Source: JBBSHJ01 sp038253135 (GTDB taxonomy: Bacteria > Actinomycetota > Actinomycetes > Mycobacteriales > QHCD01). From it: a stretch of 14,093 nucleotides of DNA. The notes beneath the pieces were generated by a model. That model saw nothing but the letters and a program-made list of their open reading frames with translations. It ran no database searches and was not told the DNA's origin. The translations under genes were made by a program, and so were the position numbers. Shown here piece after piece: positions 1-5,432 of the stretch (position 1 is the stretch's first letter; every line of letters starts with the position of its first letter). The DNA is taken from positions 1 through 14,093 of the forward strand of contig JBBSHJ010000087.1 in the NCBI GenBank assembly GCA_038253135.1, read 5' to 3'.

Positions 1-47
1 AGCGGCGTGTTTCCGATCAGTTCGACCAGCGATTCGCAATAGCGCAT
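1..47 (-). CDS. Cystathionine beta-synthase / cysteine synthase family enzyme, N-terminal fragment
   Basis: Only the first 15 codons are inside the window; the gene runs off the left edge. The minus-strand translation from the ATG at 47 is MRYCESLVELIGNTP, followed by the start of a Leu codon. This matches the very conserved start of PLP-dependent beta-family enzymes (SLxxLIGNTPLV), the entrance to the cysteine synthase/cystathionine beta-synthase fold. Actinobacterial cystathionine beta-synthases typically start this way with almost no leader. The family makes cystathionine from homocysteine and serine, or cysteine from O-acetylserine or O-phosphoserine, in the cytosol; which applies cannot be decided from 15 residues. 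No Shine-Dalgarno precedes the ATG. A TATCTT hexamer ends six bases upstream, so the mRNA may be leaderless. Confidence 0.8.
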   Translation of the reverse strand, partial: MRYCESLVELIGNTP

Positions 48-53
48 GCCGAC

Positions 54-59
54 AAGATA
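54..59 (-). promoter_or_regulatory. Putative -10 element of a leaderless promoter for the cysteine/cystathionine synthase gene
   Basis: The minus strand reads TATCTT, then gtcggc, then the ATG at 47. A TANNNT hexamer ending 6-7 bases before a start codon that lacks a Shine-Dalgarno is the usual picture of leaderless transcription in actinobacteria. No good -35 is seen at 17-18 bases; a TTGAGG lies 21 bases upstream. Confidence 0.4.
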
Positions 60-132
60 CGGGTCGCCGTGGCTGGTTTGCCTCAATCGGGATGGAGCAG
101 TGGGGTACGACGGGAGGCGATTGCGCGGTGGG

Positions 133-222
133 CACCGCCGAGGTACGCACCTCCGCCGAGGCGGCAAGGCGCACCGCCGAGGCCCGCACCTCCGCCGAGG
201 CGGCACGGCGCACCGCCGAGGC
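133..222. repeat. 39-bp direct tandem repeat, two full copies plus a partial third
   Basis: Copies start at 133, 172 and 211. The first two differ at only three positions out of 39. The third matches for its first 12 bases (CACCGCCGAGGC) and then diverges. Within each unit the string CCGCCGAGG occurs twice, 18 bases apart, so the array is compound. The unit length is a multiple of three and the plus frame would read TAExRTSAEAARR in each unit, but there is no other sign of a gene. It lies 85-175 bp upstream of the start of the PLP enzyme gene. Confidence 0.85.
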
Positions 223-537
223 ATGCGTGAGCCCTCGTCGGGCGACATTCAACTCGCTGGCGCCAATGGTTCTCGTTCCAGATCCAACCGCCCGTGGCCG
301 ACGCCGTCATGTCCGGCTGCGCGCTCCGGTTTTGACGCGGCCGCGGCGGCAGCGGATCAGGGGGTTGGCTGCGTGCTCGCCGCCGGGTGGTCCTTCCGGT
401 GGGATACCACCCGGGTGCGGTGATTTCGGGTATGCCGTGTGGGAGGGTGCGGGTCTGATCGGTGTGGTGGGGCCGGGCCGTGCGTGCCGTCGTCGTCCAG
501 GGGTCCGGCCTGATCGGTGGTGAGGCTGATATCGCGG

Positions 538-1467
538 TCATGCCGGCGACCCGGCATCGGCCGCGCGCCACTGATCGACCAGCCCCGTAATCCGCTCCGG
601 ATGACCGAGCTCCACCAGGTCGCAGACCCACTCGATCCGGTTGGCTACGATCGCCGCACTGACGCCCACGCTCCGGCCGGAAATGCGCTCGTATTCCGCG
701 GCGGTACGACGCAGCAGGTCGCGTGATTCGTTATCGAGATAGCGCAGGTCAAGCGTCGCGGGACCCAACTCCACGCAGGAGAAATCCCACACCCCTGCCA
801 GCCGTCCCACCGGCGCATCCAAGACCAGGTTTCCGCAATGGAAATCGTTGTGCAGCAAGACGTTCAGCCCGCGAGCCGGGTGCTCGGCTGCCTCCGTCAG
901 CAGTGTTGTCACGAAAGCGCGAGCCGGCGGCGGCACCTGATCGCTCTGGACACACGCGCCCAGCGCTACCGAACGCCCCGCCTCGTCCGGCCGTCCCGGT
1001 CCTCCGATCGCCCTGTCCGACCGTCCCGGCCCATCCGCCCGACCCGGCGCCGGAATGCCGAGCTCGGCGATTTCGGCTGTGGTCAGGCAGCAGTGCATCG
1101 CCGCCAGGAATTCTGCGAACGAACGGGCCATAATCGTGCGATCGGTGGCCGGCGCGGCGGCGTACGCAACGGGATCAAAACTCGAGCCGGTGATCTTGCG
1201 GTACGCCGCGAACGGCGTGCGCGCGCCGGTCCACTCGATCCGCGGCGTCGGCACCGGTAACCGCCCGTCGACGAGAGAGAGGAGCGCGAGCTCGCGCTCG
1301 TACGCGGCGCGAGCGCCGCGCGGAAATCGGAAGATCCATTCCGCGGTCGAAAGGACGACGTTCTCCCAGCCGGACCGGCGTACCGCGCCGGCCAGATCCA
1401 CGTCCCGGCCCTCCGCCTCGACGGCCGCGACCAGCTCTGCCAGCGTCGGTCCACCCGTCGGAGCCAT
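538..1467 (-). CDS. Aminoglycoside phosphotransferase (APH)-family kinase, substrate unknown
   Basis: The 309-residue product has the fold signature of the APH/choline kinase superfamily, which transfers phosphate from ATP to a small-molecule hydroxyl. The catalytic loop is HNDFHCGN (H206, D208, N213) and the metal-binding DFG-equivalent is in VWDFSCVELGP (D228). An N-terminal lobe strand (EWIFRFPR, 43-50) fits too. Residues about 141-178 form a Gly/Pro/Arg/Asp-rich insertion between the lobes, encoded by a locally repetitive stretch (CCGTCCCGG at 991 and 1021). The ATG at 1467 gives the usual family length but has no Shine-Dalgarno; a GTG at 1518 is the alternative. The open frame continues far upstream to 2262, but that part is antisense to the SGNH gene and is rejected. 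Codon 70 is a rare TTA. Possible roles include drug or metabolite phosphorylation; the sequence does not say which. Confidence 0.85.
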   Translation of the reverse strand: MAPTGGPTLAELVAAVEAEGRDVDLAGAVRRSGWENVVLSTAEWIFRFPRGARAAYERELALLSLVDGRLPVPTPRIEWTGARTPFAAYRKITGSSFDPVAYAAAPATDRTIMARSFAEFLAAMHCCLTTAEIAELGIPAPGRADGPGRSDRAIGGPGRPDEAGRSVALGACVQSDQVPPPARAFVTTLLTEAAEHPARGLNVLLHNDFHCGNLVLDAPVGRLAGVWDFSCVELGPATLDLRYLDNESRDLLRRTAAEYERISGRSVGVSAAIVANRIEWVCDLVELGHPERITGLVDQWRAADAGSPA

Positions 1468-1560
1468 CGGCCGAAGCAGACCACGGGCAGCCGGCGGCGG
1501 CAATCCGATTGGGGACACTGCGGGCTGCGGAGAGGTAACGGTTGCCCGTGCACTCGGTGA

Positions 1561-1573
1561 GCGGGTCTCCCGC
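1561..1573. promoter_or_regulatory. Inverted repeat in a divergent intergenic region, possible operator
   Basis: GCGGG-tct-CCCGC is a perfect 5-bp inverted repeat in the 136 bp between the APH-family kinase and the SGNH hydrolase. It sits just upstream of the proposed -10 of the hydrolase, where an activator or repressor could act. In such GC-rich DNA short repeats of this kind are common, so this is only a candidate. Confidence 0.2.
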
Positions 1574-1590
1574 AGCCCCACTCTGCGACG

Positions 1591-1596
1591 TACGCT
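1591..1596 (+). promoter_or_regulatory. Putative -10 element of a leaderless promoter for the SGNH hydrolase
   Basis: TACGCT is followed by seven bases and then the GTG at 1604, with no Shine-Dalgarno. This spacing would place the transcript start at the GTG itself. The same hexamer at the same distance precedes the NADH dehydrogenase start at 6767. No clear -35 is seen. Confidence 0.4.
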
Positions 1597-1603
1597 CAAC
1601 ATC

Positions 1604-2386
1604 GTGGAGCTGCGCCAGCTGATACTAGCGACCGCCACCACTGCCGAGACGGGCGTGGTGCTGAGCGGCCTCGGCGCCGGCGCCGTGGTGGCGATCGAAT
1701 TCGCCGTGGCGCGGCGGCGGCAGTTGCTGCCCATCGACACCGCGCCGGAGCAGGAAGCAACGATCGGCGTGCCGAGCGATCCCGCCCTCCGGCTGGTCGT
1801 GCTGGGAGATTCGACCGCGGCCGGCGTCGGCGTAGACCGGCCGGCTGACACCGTCGGCCGCCAGTTGGCCTCGCTCGTGGCCAGGCGGCGCCGGCGATGC
1901 GTGCGCGTCTGCTCGGCCGCGGTTACCGGCTCCGCCAGCGGCGACCTCGGACCCCAGGTGTCGCGCGCGCTGCTGACGCAACCTGACATCGCCGTCATCC
2001 TTGTCGGGCTCGTCGACGTCCTCCGGCTGACCCCGCTACGGGAGGTGGCGTCCAATCTGGGCGAGGTCGTACGCCGGCTGCGCTCGGGAGGCACGGGCGT
2101 AGTCGTCGGCACGTGCCCCGACCTCGGCGCCGCGCCGGCCTTCGCACAGCCGATGCGCGCCCTGCTGGGTCGTCGCGGGAAGCGGATCGGTGCGGTCCAG
2201 ACCGCCGTCACCGAAGCCTTCGGCGGCGTACCCGTCGACCTCGCCGCGACTACCGGACGCATCTTCCGGGCCGACCGCGGCGCCTACAGCACCGACGGCC
2301 TGCATCCGTCCGCCGACGGTTACCGGCTGTGGGCCGAGGCACTGGCCATGGCGATCGCGGTCGCGGGAGACCCCGTCCCGGCCTGA
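1604..2386 (+). CDS. Membrane-anchored SGNH/GDSL-family hydrolase with a changed block III
   Basis: The product has 260 residues. A hydrophobic N-terminal stretch (about 16-35) probably anchors it in the membrane. Block I is LVVLGDSTAAGVGV with nucleophile Ser70. Block II fits VTGSASGD near 107-114. The C-terminal DGLHPSADGYRLWAE gives Asp231 and His234 of the triad. SGNH enzymes hydrolyse esters, lipids or acetylated sugars. Block III, normally GxND with the Asn in the oxyanion hole, reads G135-L-V-D138, so the Asn is replaced by Val. Activity may therefore be altered. The GTG start is chosen because the frame upstream of it is antisense to the APH gene, there is no later start before the GDS motif, and a TACGCT lies seven bases upstream. 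It converges with the small hypothetical gene, leaving a 10-bp gap. Confidence 0.87.
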   Translation: MELRQLILATATTAETGVVLSGLGAGAVVAIEFAVARRRQLLPIDTAPEQEATIGVPSDPALRLVVLGDSTAAGVGVDRPADTVGRQLASLVARRRRRCVRVCSAAVTGSASGDLGPQVSRALLTQPDIAVILVGLVDVLRLTPLREVASNLGEVVRRLRSGGTGVVVGTCPDLGAAPAFAQPMRALLGRRGKRIGAVQTAVTEAFGGVPVDLAATTGRIFRADRGAYSTDGLHPSADGYRLWAEALAMAIAVAGDPVPA

Positions 2387-2396
2387 GCCGCGGCAG

Positions 2397-2792
2397 TCAC
2401 CGGCGCCGCGGCAGCTGCAGATTCCGCACGAGGCGTTCCAGGATGTCCGTCGCGGTCGCGGCCGCGGCGCGGTCACCGGACGCGGAAACGTCACCCACCA
2501 TTACAGCGAGCGGGTCGGTGAGGCCCGCGCCGGGGCCGGCCGGCGGGTCGGCCGGCAGCGACGGAACGTCGCGCCGAGGCCGGGCCTCGGCGTCGGCGCC
2601 GATGTCGGCGAGCTGTTGGATAGCCGCGACCACGAGGTCGGTACGCCGTCCGCTCGCCGACTCGTGTTGCCAGCTCCGCGCGGTCCACGACGAGAGGCGA
2701 TAGACGAGGTAGGTCCCGACGGCATCGAGCCGACCGAATCCGGCCGCGGCGTCCGGCGAGCAGTCACCGCCCTCGGGTGCGTCACCCGTCAA
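2397..2792 (-). CDS. Small conserved-looking hypothetical protein
   Basis: The product has 131 residues if read from a TTG whose last two bases overlap the TGA of the upstream Bax inhibitor-1 family gene (2789-2792), an arrangement that suggests translational coupling. The core TYLVYRLSSWTARSWQ, then RTDLVVAAIQQLADIGADAE followed by RPRRDVPSLP (about 27-80), resembles a family of short actinobacterial cytosolic proteins of unknown function as I remember it. The frame is supported by this pattern; the other minus frame here gives low-complexity Ser/Pro/Arg sequence. Residues 80-112 are Pro/Gly/Ala-rich and the C-terminus DILERLVRNLQL looks helical. No catalytic motif or membrane segment is visible. 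A GTG at 2837, inside the upstream gene, is an alternative start. Confidence 0.6.
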   Translation of the reverse strand: MTGDAPEGGDCSPDAAAGFGRLDAVGTYLVYRLSSWTARSWQHESASGRRTDLVVAAIQQLADIGADAEARPRRDVPSLPADPPAGPGAGLTDPLAVMVGDVSASGDRAAAATATDILERLVRNLQLPRRR

Positions 2793-3580
2793 TCGCGCAG
2801 GAATCCGATCAGGCGCAGGATCTCGAGATAGAGCCACACCAGGGTGACGGTCAGTCCGAAGGCGGCGTACCACGCCATCTGCTCGGGCGCGCCCCGCCGG
2901 ATCTGGCGGTCGATCATGTCGAAGTCACTCAGGAAGGCCGCCGCCGCCAGGCCGATGCACAGCAGGGTGAAGCCGATCGCGATCGGGCCGCCGCTGTAGA
3001 GCCCCAGCGCATCGTGGCCCATGACCAGGCTGGCGATCAGATTGACCCCGACCACGGCAAGCACACCGAAGATGCCGGCCGCGACGATCCGGTTGAAACG
3101 TGGCGTCACCCTGATCTTGCCGAATTTGTAGACGGCAAGCATCCCCATGAAGACGCCGGCGGTGGCGATCACCGCCTGCGGAACGATGTTGTGGTACGCC
3201 GTGGCGTACTGCCGGCTGATCGCGCCGAGGAAGAGGCCCTCGCACGCCGCGTAGGCCATGATCAGCACGGGGTTGGTGCTCGCGCGAAAGCTGATCACAA
3301 GTGCCAGGATCAGGCCGACGATCAACCCGCCGATCGCGAGCACCCCGCGATCCAGCCACCAGGAGACCCCCCCGACCGCAATGATCACACCGACCATGGC
3401 GCCGGTGCGGGTCACCACGTCATCGGCGGTCATCGGCCGCGTGAACGCGACCGACCGCTGGCGCAGGCGGGACTGCTCCTGCTCGATGGGGCTCGCGGCG
3501 ACGCTCGGTAACGTCGCGTACTGCTGGGATGCCTTCGCGAAGTTACGCCCGTCGGCGCCGAAGACCGGGTTTGCGCTCAT
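2789..3580 (-). CDS. Bax inhibitor-1/YccA family membrane protein
   Basis: The 263-residue product has a roughly 50-residue cytosolic N-terminus followed by about seven hydrophobic segments (near 58-75, 80-97, 103-121, 133-151, 165-187, 199-217 and 236-258). The C-terminal part LSDFDMIDRQIRRGAP then WYAAFGLTVTLVWLYLEILRLI is characteristic of actinobacterial Bax inhibitor-1 family proteins. Family members act as pH-sensitive calcium leak channels or stress-related membrane proteins; the bacterial role is poorly known. A CAGGAG Shine-Dalgarno lies six bases before the ATG. Codon 24 is TTA (3509-3511 on the plus strand), rare in this genome and notable because the tRNA just upstream on the same strand reads UUA by its anticodon. 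The downstream small gene overlaps its stop codon. Confidence 0.93.
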   Translation of the reverse strand: MSANPVFGADGRNFAKASQQYATLPSVAASPIEQEQSRLRQRSVAFTRPMTADDVVTRTGAMVGVIIAVGGVSWWLDRGVLAIGGLIVGLILALVISFRASTNPVLIMAYAACEGLFLGAISRQYATAYHNIVPQAVIATAGVFMGMLAVYKFGKIRVTPRFNRIVAAGIFGVLAVVGVNLIASLVMGHDALGLYSGGPIAIGFTLLCIGLAAAAFLSDFDMIDRQIRRGAPEQMAWYAAFGLTVTLVWLYLEILRLIGFLRD

Positions 3581-3616
3581 CCGTTGCTCCTGCCTGACAC
3601 AAGGGGCCTACGAGGA

Positions 3617-3647
3617 GCGTAACGCGGGAGGAACCGTGCAGGGTTCC
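3617..3647 (-). promoter_or_regulatory. Promoter region of the Bax inhibitor-1 family gene
   Basis: Two readings are possible. Read as an ECF-sigma promoter, the minus strand has GGAACC (3647-3642), 17 bases, then CGTT (3624-3621), close to the GGAAC-type -35 and CGTT-type -10 of stress sigma factors. Read as a housekeeping promoter, TACGCT at 3622-3617 is the -10, without a recognisable -35. GGAACC also forms a perfect inverted repeat with GGTTCC (3635-3630 on this strand), which could be an operator. Either gives a leader of about 30 bases carrying the Shine-Dalgarno. Confidence 0.4.
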
Positions 3648-3710
3648 CCTGGCCGGAGCCTGCCGTTGGCGTTTTCTTGGGACGTACTTGAGAATGCCAC
3701 GGGCCGGCCG

Positions 3711-3783
3711 TGCCCCCGGTCGGATTCGAACCGACACTGAAGCCCTTTTAAGGGGCGCGCCTCTGCCATTGGGCTACGGGGGC
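3711..3783 (-). tRNA. tRNA with anticodon UAA and a short variable region (atypical UUA reader)
   Basis: The 73-base minus-strand gene folds into a full cloverleaf. The acceptor stem is GCCCCCG/CGGGGGC (7 bp), U8 and A9 follow, the D-stem is GCC/GGC (3 bp), the loop has A14, A15 and G18G19, the T-arm is GTCGG-TTCGAAT-CCGAC, and the discriminator is A73. The anticodon arm has stem GCCC/GGGC with loop CTTAAAA, so positions 34-36 are UAA, the complement of UUA. The variable region is only TCAGT, and A15-U48 can form the Levitt pair. CCA is not encoded. Bacterial tRNA-Leu normally has a long variable arm, so this is not a bldA-type gene; the amino acid it carries is uncertain. The 3-bp D-stem and A73 would be compatible with leucine. 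It lies 130 bp upstream of the Bax inhibitor-1 family gene on the same strand and diverges from the lipoprotein gene. A TAACGT seven bases upstream may be its -10. Confidence 0.88.
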
Positions 3784-3994
3784 CCATCGCACGTTACCGA
3801 CTCCGGCGCGCCCTGGTGAGGGCATCCTCCGGCGGATGGCACACTCGTAGTGGTCACCGATCCGGAGTACCGCCGAACACCTGCCAACCCGAGGGTGCAC
3901 GCGAGCGTCGTACTCACTGACCGTCCGGCAATGGGCGGCGGGGAACCACTTGCCGGCCTAACGGTCGGCCCTGCCCGTGGGGGAGGACCAACAC

Positions 3995-5359
3995 GTGCCC
4001 AGCAAGGGACGCAGGAAGTCGCACCTGGTGAAGTTAGGGGCCGCTCTCGCGGTCGCCGCGGCGCTTGTCGCCTCCTGCAGCCAGGGGAACAAGGACAAGG
4101 CCAAGAGCGGGGGCAGCAGCACGACGGTCGCCGGCTCGAGCTCAGCCGCCGGTACGACGCCCGGAGGCAAGTCCGCAGGCGGCAAGACGACACCGGGCGG
4201 CAAGAGCTCGGACGGTACGTCGTCCGCGCCGGGCAAGAGCACGTCACCGAGCGGCGGCACCAGCCCGAGCGAGGGCGGTCAGTCCAACAACAAGCCGCCG
4301 GGATCGAAGGACTGCACGAACGGCAACCCGGACACCTGCTTCACGCCGACCAAGCTCGAAGCGGGACACAAGCCGCCGCAGTTCGTGGTCTTCTCCTTCG
4401 ACGGCGTCGGCTGGCACGAGAAGTGGCAGTACTTCCAGGACATCGCCAACAAGGTGCCGGTGCGCTTCACCGGCTTCCTCACCGGCCTCTACCTCGTCGA
4501 CGAGCAGCACAGGGACGGCTACCACCCGCCGGGTCACAAGGTCGGCGCGTCCTCGCTGGGCTCCTTCCCGACCAAGGCCGAGGTCGTGCAGGAGATCAAC
4601 GATCTCAACGCCGCCTACCAGCGAGGTGACGAGATCGGCACGCACTTCAACGGGCACTTCTGCTCGGACAATCCGCCGGGCGGCAATCAATGGACGGCTG
4701 CCGACTGGAAGTCGGAATTGCAGCAGTTCATGTATTTCGTGGACAATTACAAGAAGGTCAACGGCGATGATTCGCTGCCCGACCTCGCCTTCACGTCCAA
4801 GGAAATCCAGGGCGACCGCACGCCGTGCCTGGAAGGCAACGTCAACGTTTACTATCCCGTGCTGAAGCAGTTCGGCTTCAAGTACGATTCGAGCCCGGAC
4901 CGGCAGGGGCTCGAGTGGCCGTTGAAAGGCACGACCACCGGCATCTGGATGATGGGCATGCCCGATTGGTGGCTCGCCGGGACCCAGCACTACCAAATCA
5001 TGATGGATTACAACATGTGGTATTCCCAGGAGCAGGTCGGCACGCCCAGCCCGGCCAAGTCCGCCCAAGATGCCAAGGTCGTGCTGCAGACCTACAAGAA
5101 CATGTACAACGCGGCCTACAACGGCAATCGCGCTCCACTGATCATCGGGAACCACTTCAACAACTGGAACAACGGCGCCTACACCGAGGCCGTCGGTGAG
5201 TTCATGCAATGGGTCTGCGCGAAGAAGGACACCAAGTGCGTCCCGTTCCGCGACGTCGTCCGCTGGATGGACTATCAGAATCCGTCCGTCCTCAAGCGGC
5301 TGCAGGCGCTCCCGCCCGAGCTGCCCCAGAAGGGGCGTGACGATCAGCCCGCCGCCTGA
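3995..5359 (+). CDS. Lipoprotein with a polysaccharide-deacetylase (CE4)-like domain
   Basis: The 454-residue product starts with a basic region and hydrophobic stretch ending in the lipobox LVASC, so Cys28 is probably lipidated and the protein faces outside. Residues 29-105 are a Ser/Gly/Thr/Lys-rich linker with repeated TTPGGKS units, suited to crossing the cell wall. The catalytic-like domain (about 128-430) has FSFDGVG (Asp136; the second Asp of the usual FDDG-type motif is Gly137), THFNGH (His217 and His221, the metal pair), RTPC (Arg275, Pro277) and NHF (His387). CE4 enzymes remove acetyl groups from peptidoglycan or other polysaccharides; the substrate here is unknown. The GTG at 3995 is chosen for the GGGGGAGGA ribosome site seven bases before it; the GTG at 3977 lies within or beside that site. 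Codon 14 is TTA (4034-4036), near the UUA-reading tRNA upstream. Confidence 0.88.
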   Translation: MPSKGRRKSHLVKLGAALAVAAALVASCSQGNKDKAKSGGSSTTVAGSSSAAGTTPGGKSAGGKTTPGGKSSDGTSSAPGKSTSPSGGTSPSEGGQSNNKPPGSKDCTNGNPDTCFTPTKLEAGHKPPQFVVFSFDGVGWHEKWQYFQDIANKVPVRFTGFLTGLYLVDEQHRDGYHPPGHKVGASSLGSFPTKAEVVQEINDLNAAYQRGDEIGTHFNGHFCSDNPPGGNQWTAADWKSELQQFMYFVDNYKKVNGDDSLPDLAFTSKEIQGDRTPCLEGNVNVYYPVLKQFGFKYDSSPDRQGLEWPLKGTTTGIWMMGMPDWWLAGTQHYQIMMDYNMWYSQEQVGTPSPAKSAQDAKVVLQTYKNMYNAAYNGNRAPLIIGNHFNNWNNGAYTEAVGEFMQWVCAKKDTKCVPFRDVVRWMDYQNPSVLKRLQALPPELPQKGRDDQPAA

Positions 5360-5364
5360 CCGTC

Positions 5365-5393
5365 ACGTCCAGATCCATGGATCGCCCGGACGT
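5365..5393. terminator. Inverted repeat between convergent genes, probable bidirectional terminator
   Basis: ACGTCC (5365-5370) pairs with GGACGT (5388-5393) around the perfect 12-base palindrome GATCCATGGATC (5372-5383). It lies just past the stop of the deacetylase-like gene and about 40 bp before the stop of the convergent NADH dehydrogenase. There is no T-run, as is common in actinobacteria. Confidence 0.45.
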
Positions 5394-5432
5394 CACAGGG
5401 ATCCAGGCGGGTGCTGTCGCCATCCCGCGCGG

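Larger units (their letters stand above)
48..537. other. 490-bp region without a convincing gene
   Basis: This stretch separates the start of the PLP enzyme gene from the stop of the APH-family kinase, both on the minus strand. It holds the putative leaderless promoter (54-59) and a 39-bp tandem repeat (133-222). Open frames exist on both strands, for example plus 92-523 and minus 83-631. Their translations are Arg/Gly/Pro-rich and resemble no family I know, and outside the repeat the plus-frame third positions are not clearly GC-biased. A 10-base string CTGATCGGTG occurs twice, near 457 and 510. I see no RNA gene. Confidence 0.55.

Noticed and set aside
83..631. Open frames on both strands over the 39-bp repeat region (plus 92-523, minus 83-631)
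   Set aside because: The translations are Arg/Gly/Pro-rich with no recognisable domain. The minus frame overlaps the end of the kinase gene, and the plus frame loses GC bias at third positions outside the repeat.
1468..2262. N-terminal extension of the APH-family kinase to a 574-residue protein
   Set aside because: The added part is Ser/Thr/Arg-rich sequence antisense to the SGNH hydrolase, whose conserved motifs show that the plus strand is coding there.
3711..3783. Ordinary bldA-type leucine tRNA
   Set aside because: The variable region is five bases, with no room for the long arm of bacterial tRNA-Leu, so a plain bldA orthologue does not fit even though the anticodon is UAA.
3977..3994. 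Start of the deacetylase-like lipoprotein at the GTG at 3977
   Set aside because: This codon lies in the purine-rich ribosome site that serves the GTG at 3995; the later start gives a standard lipoprotein signal.
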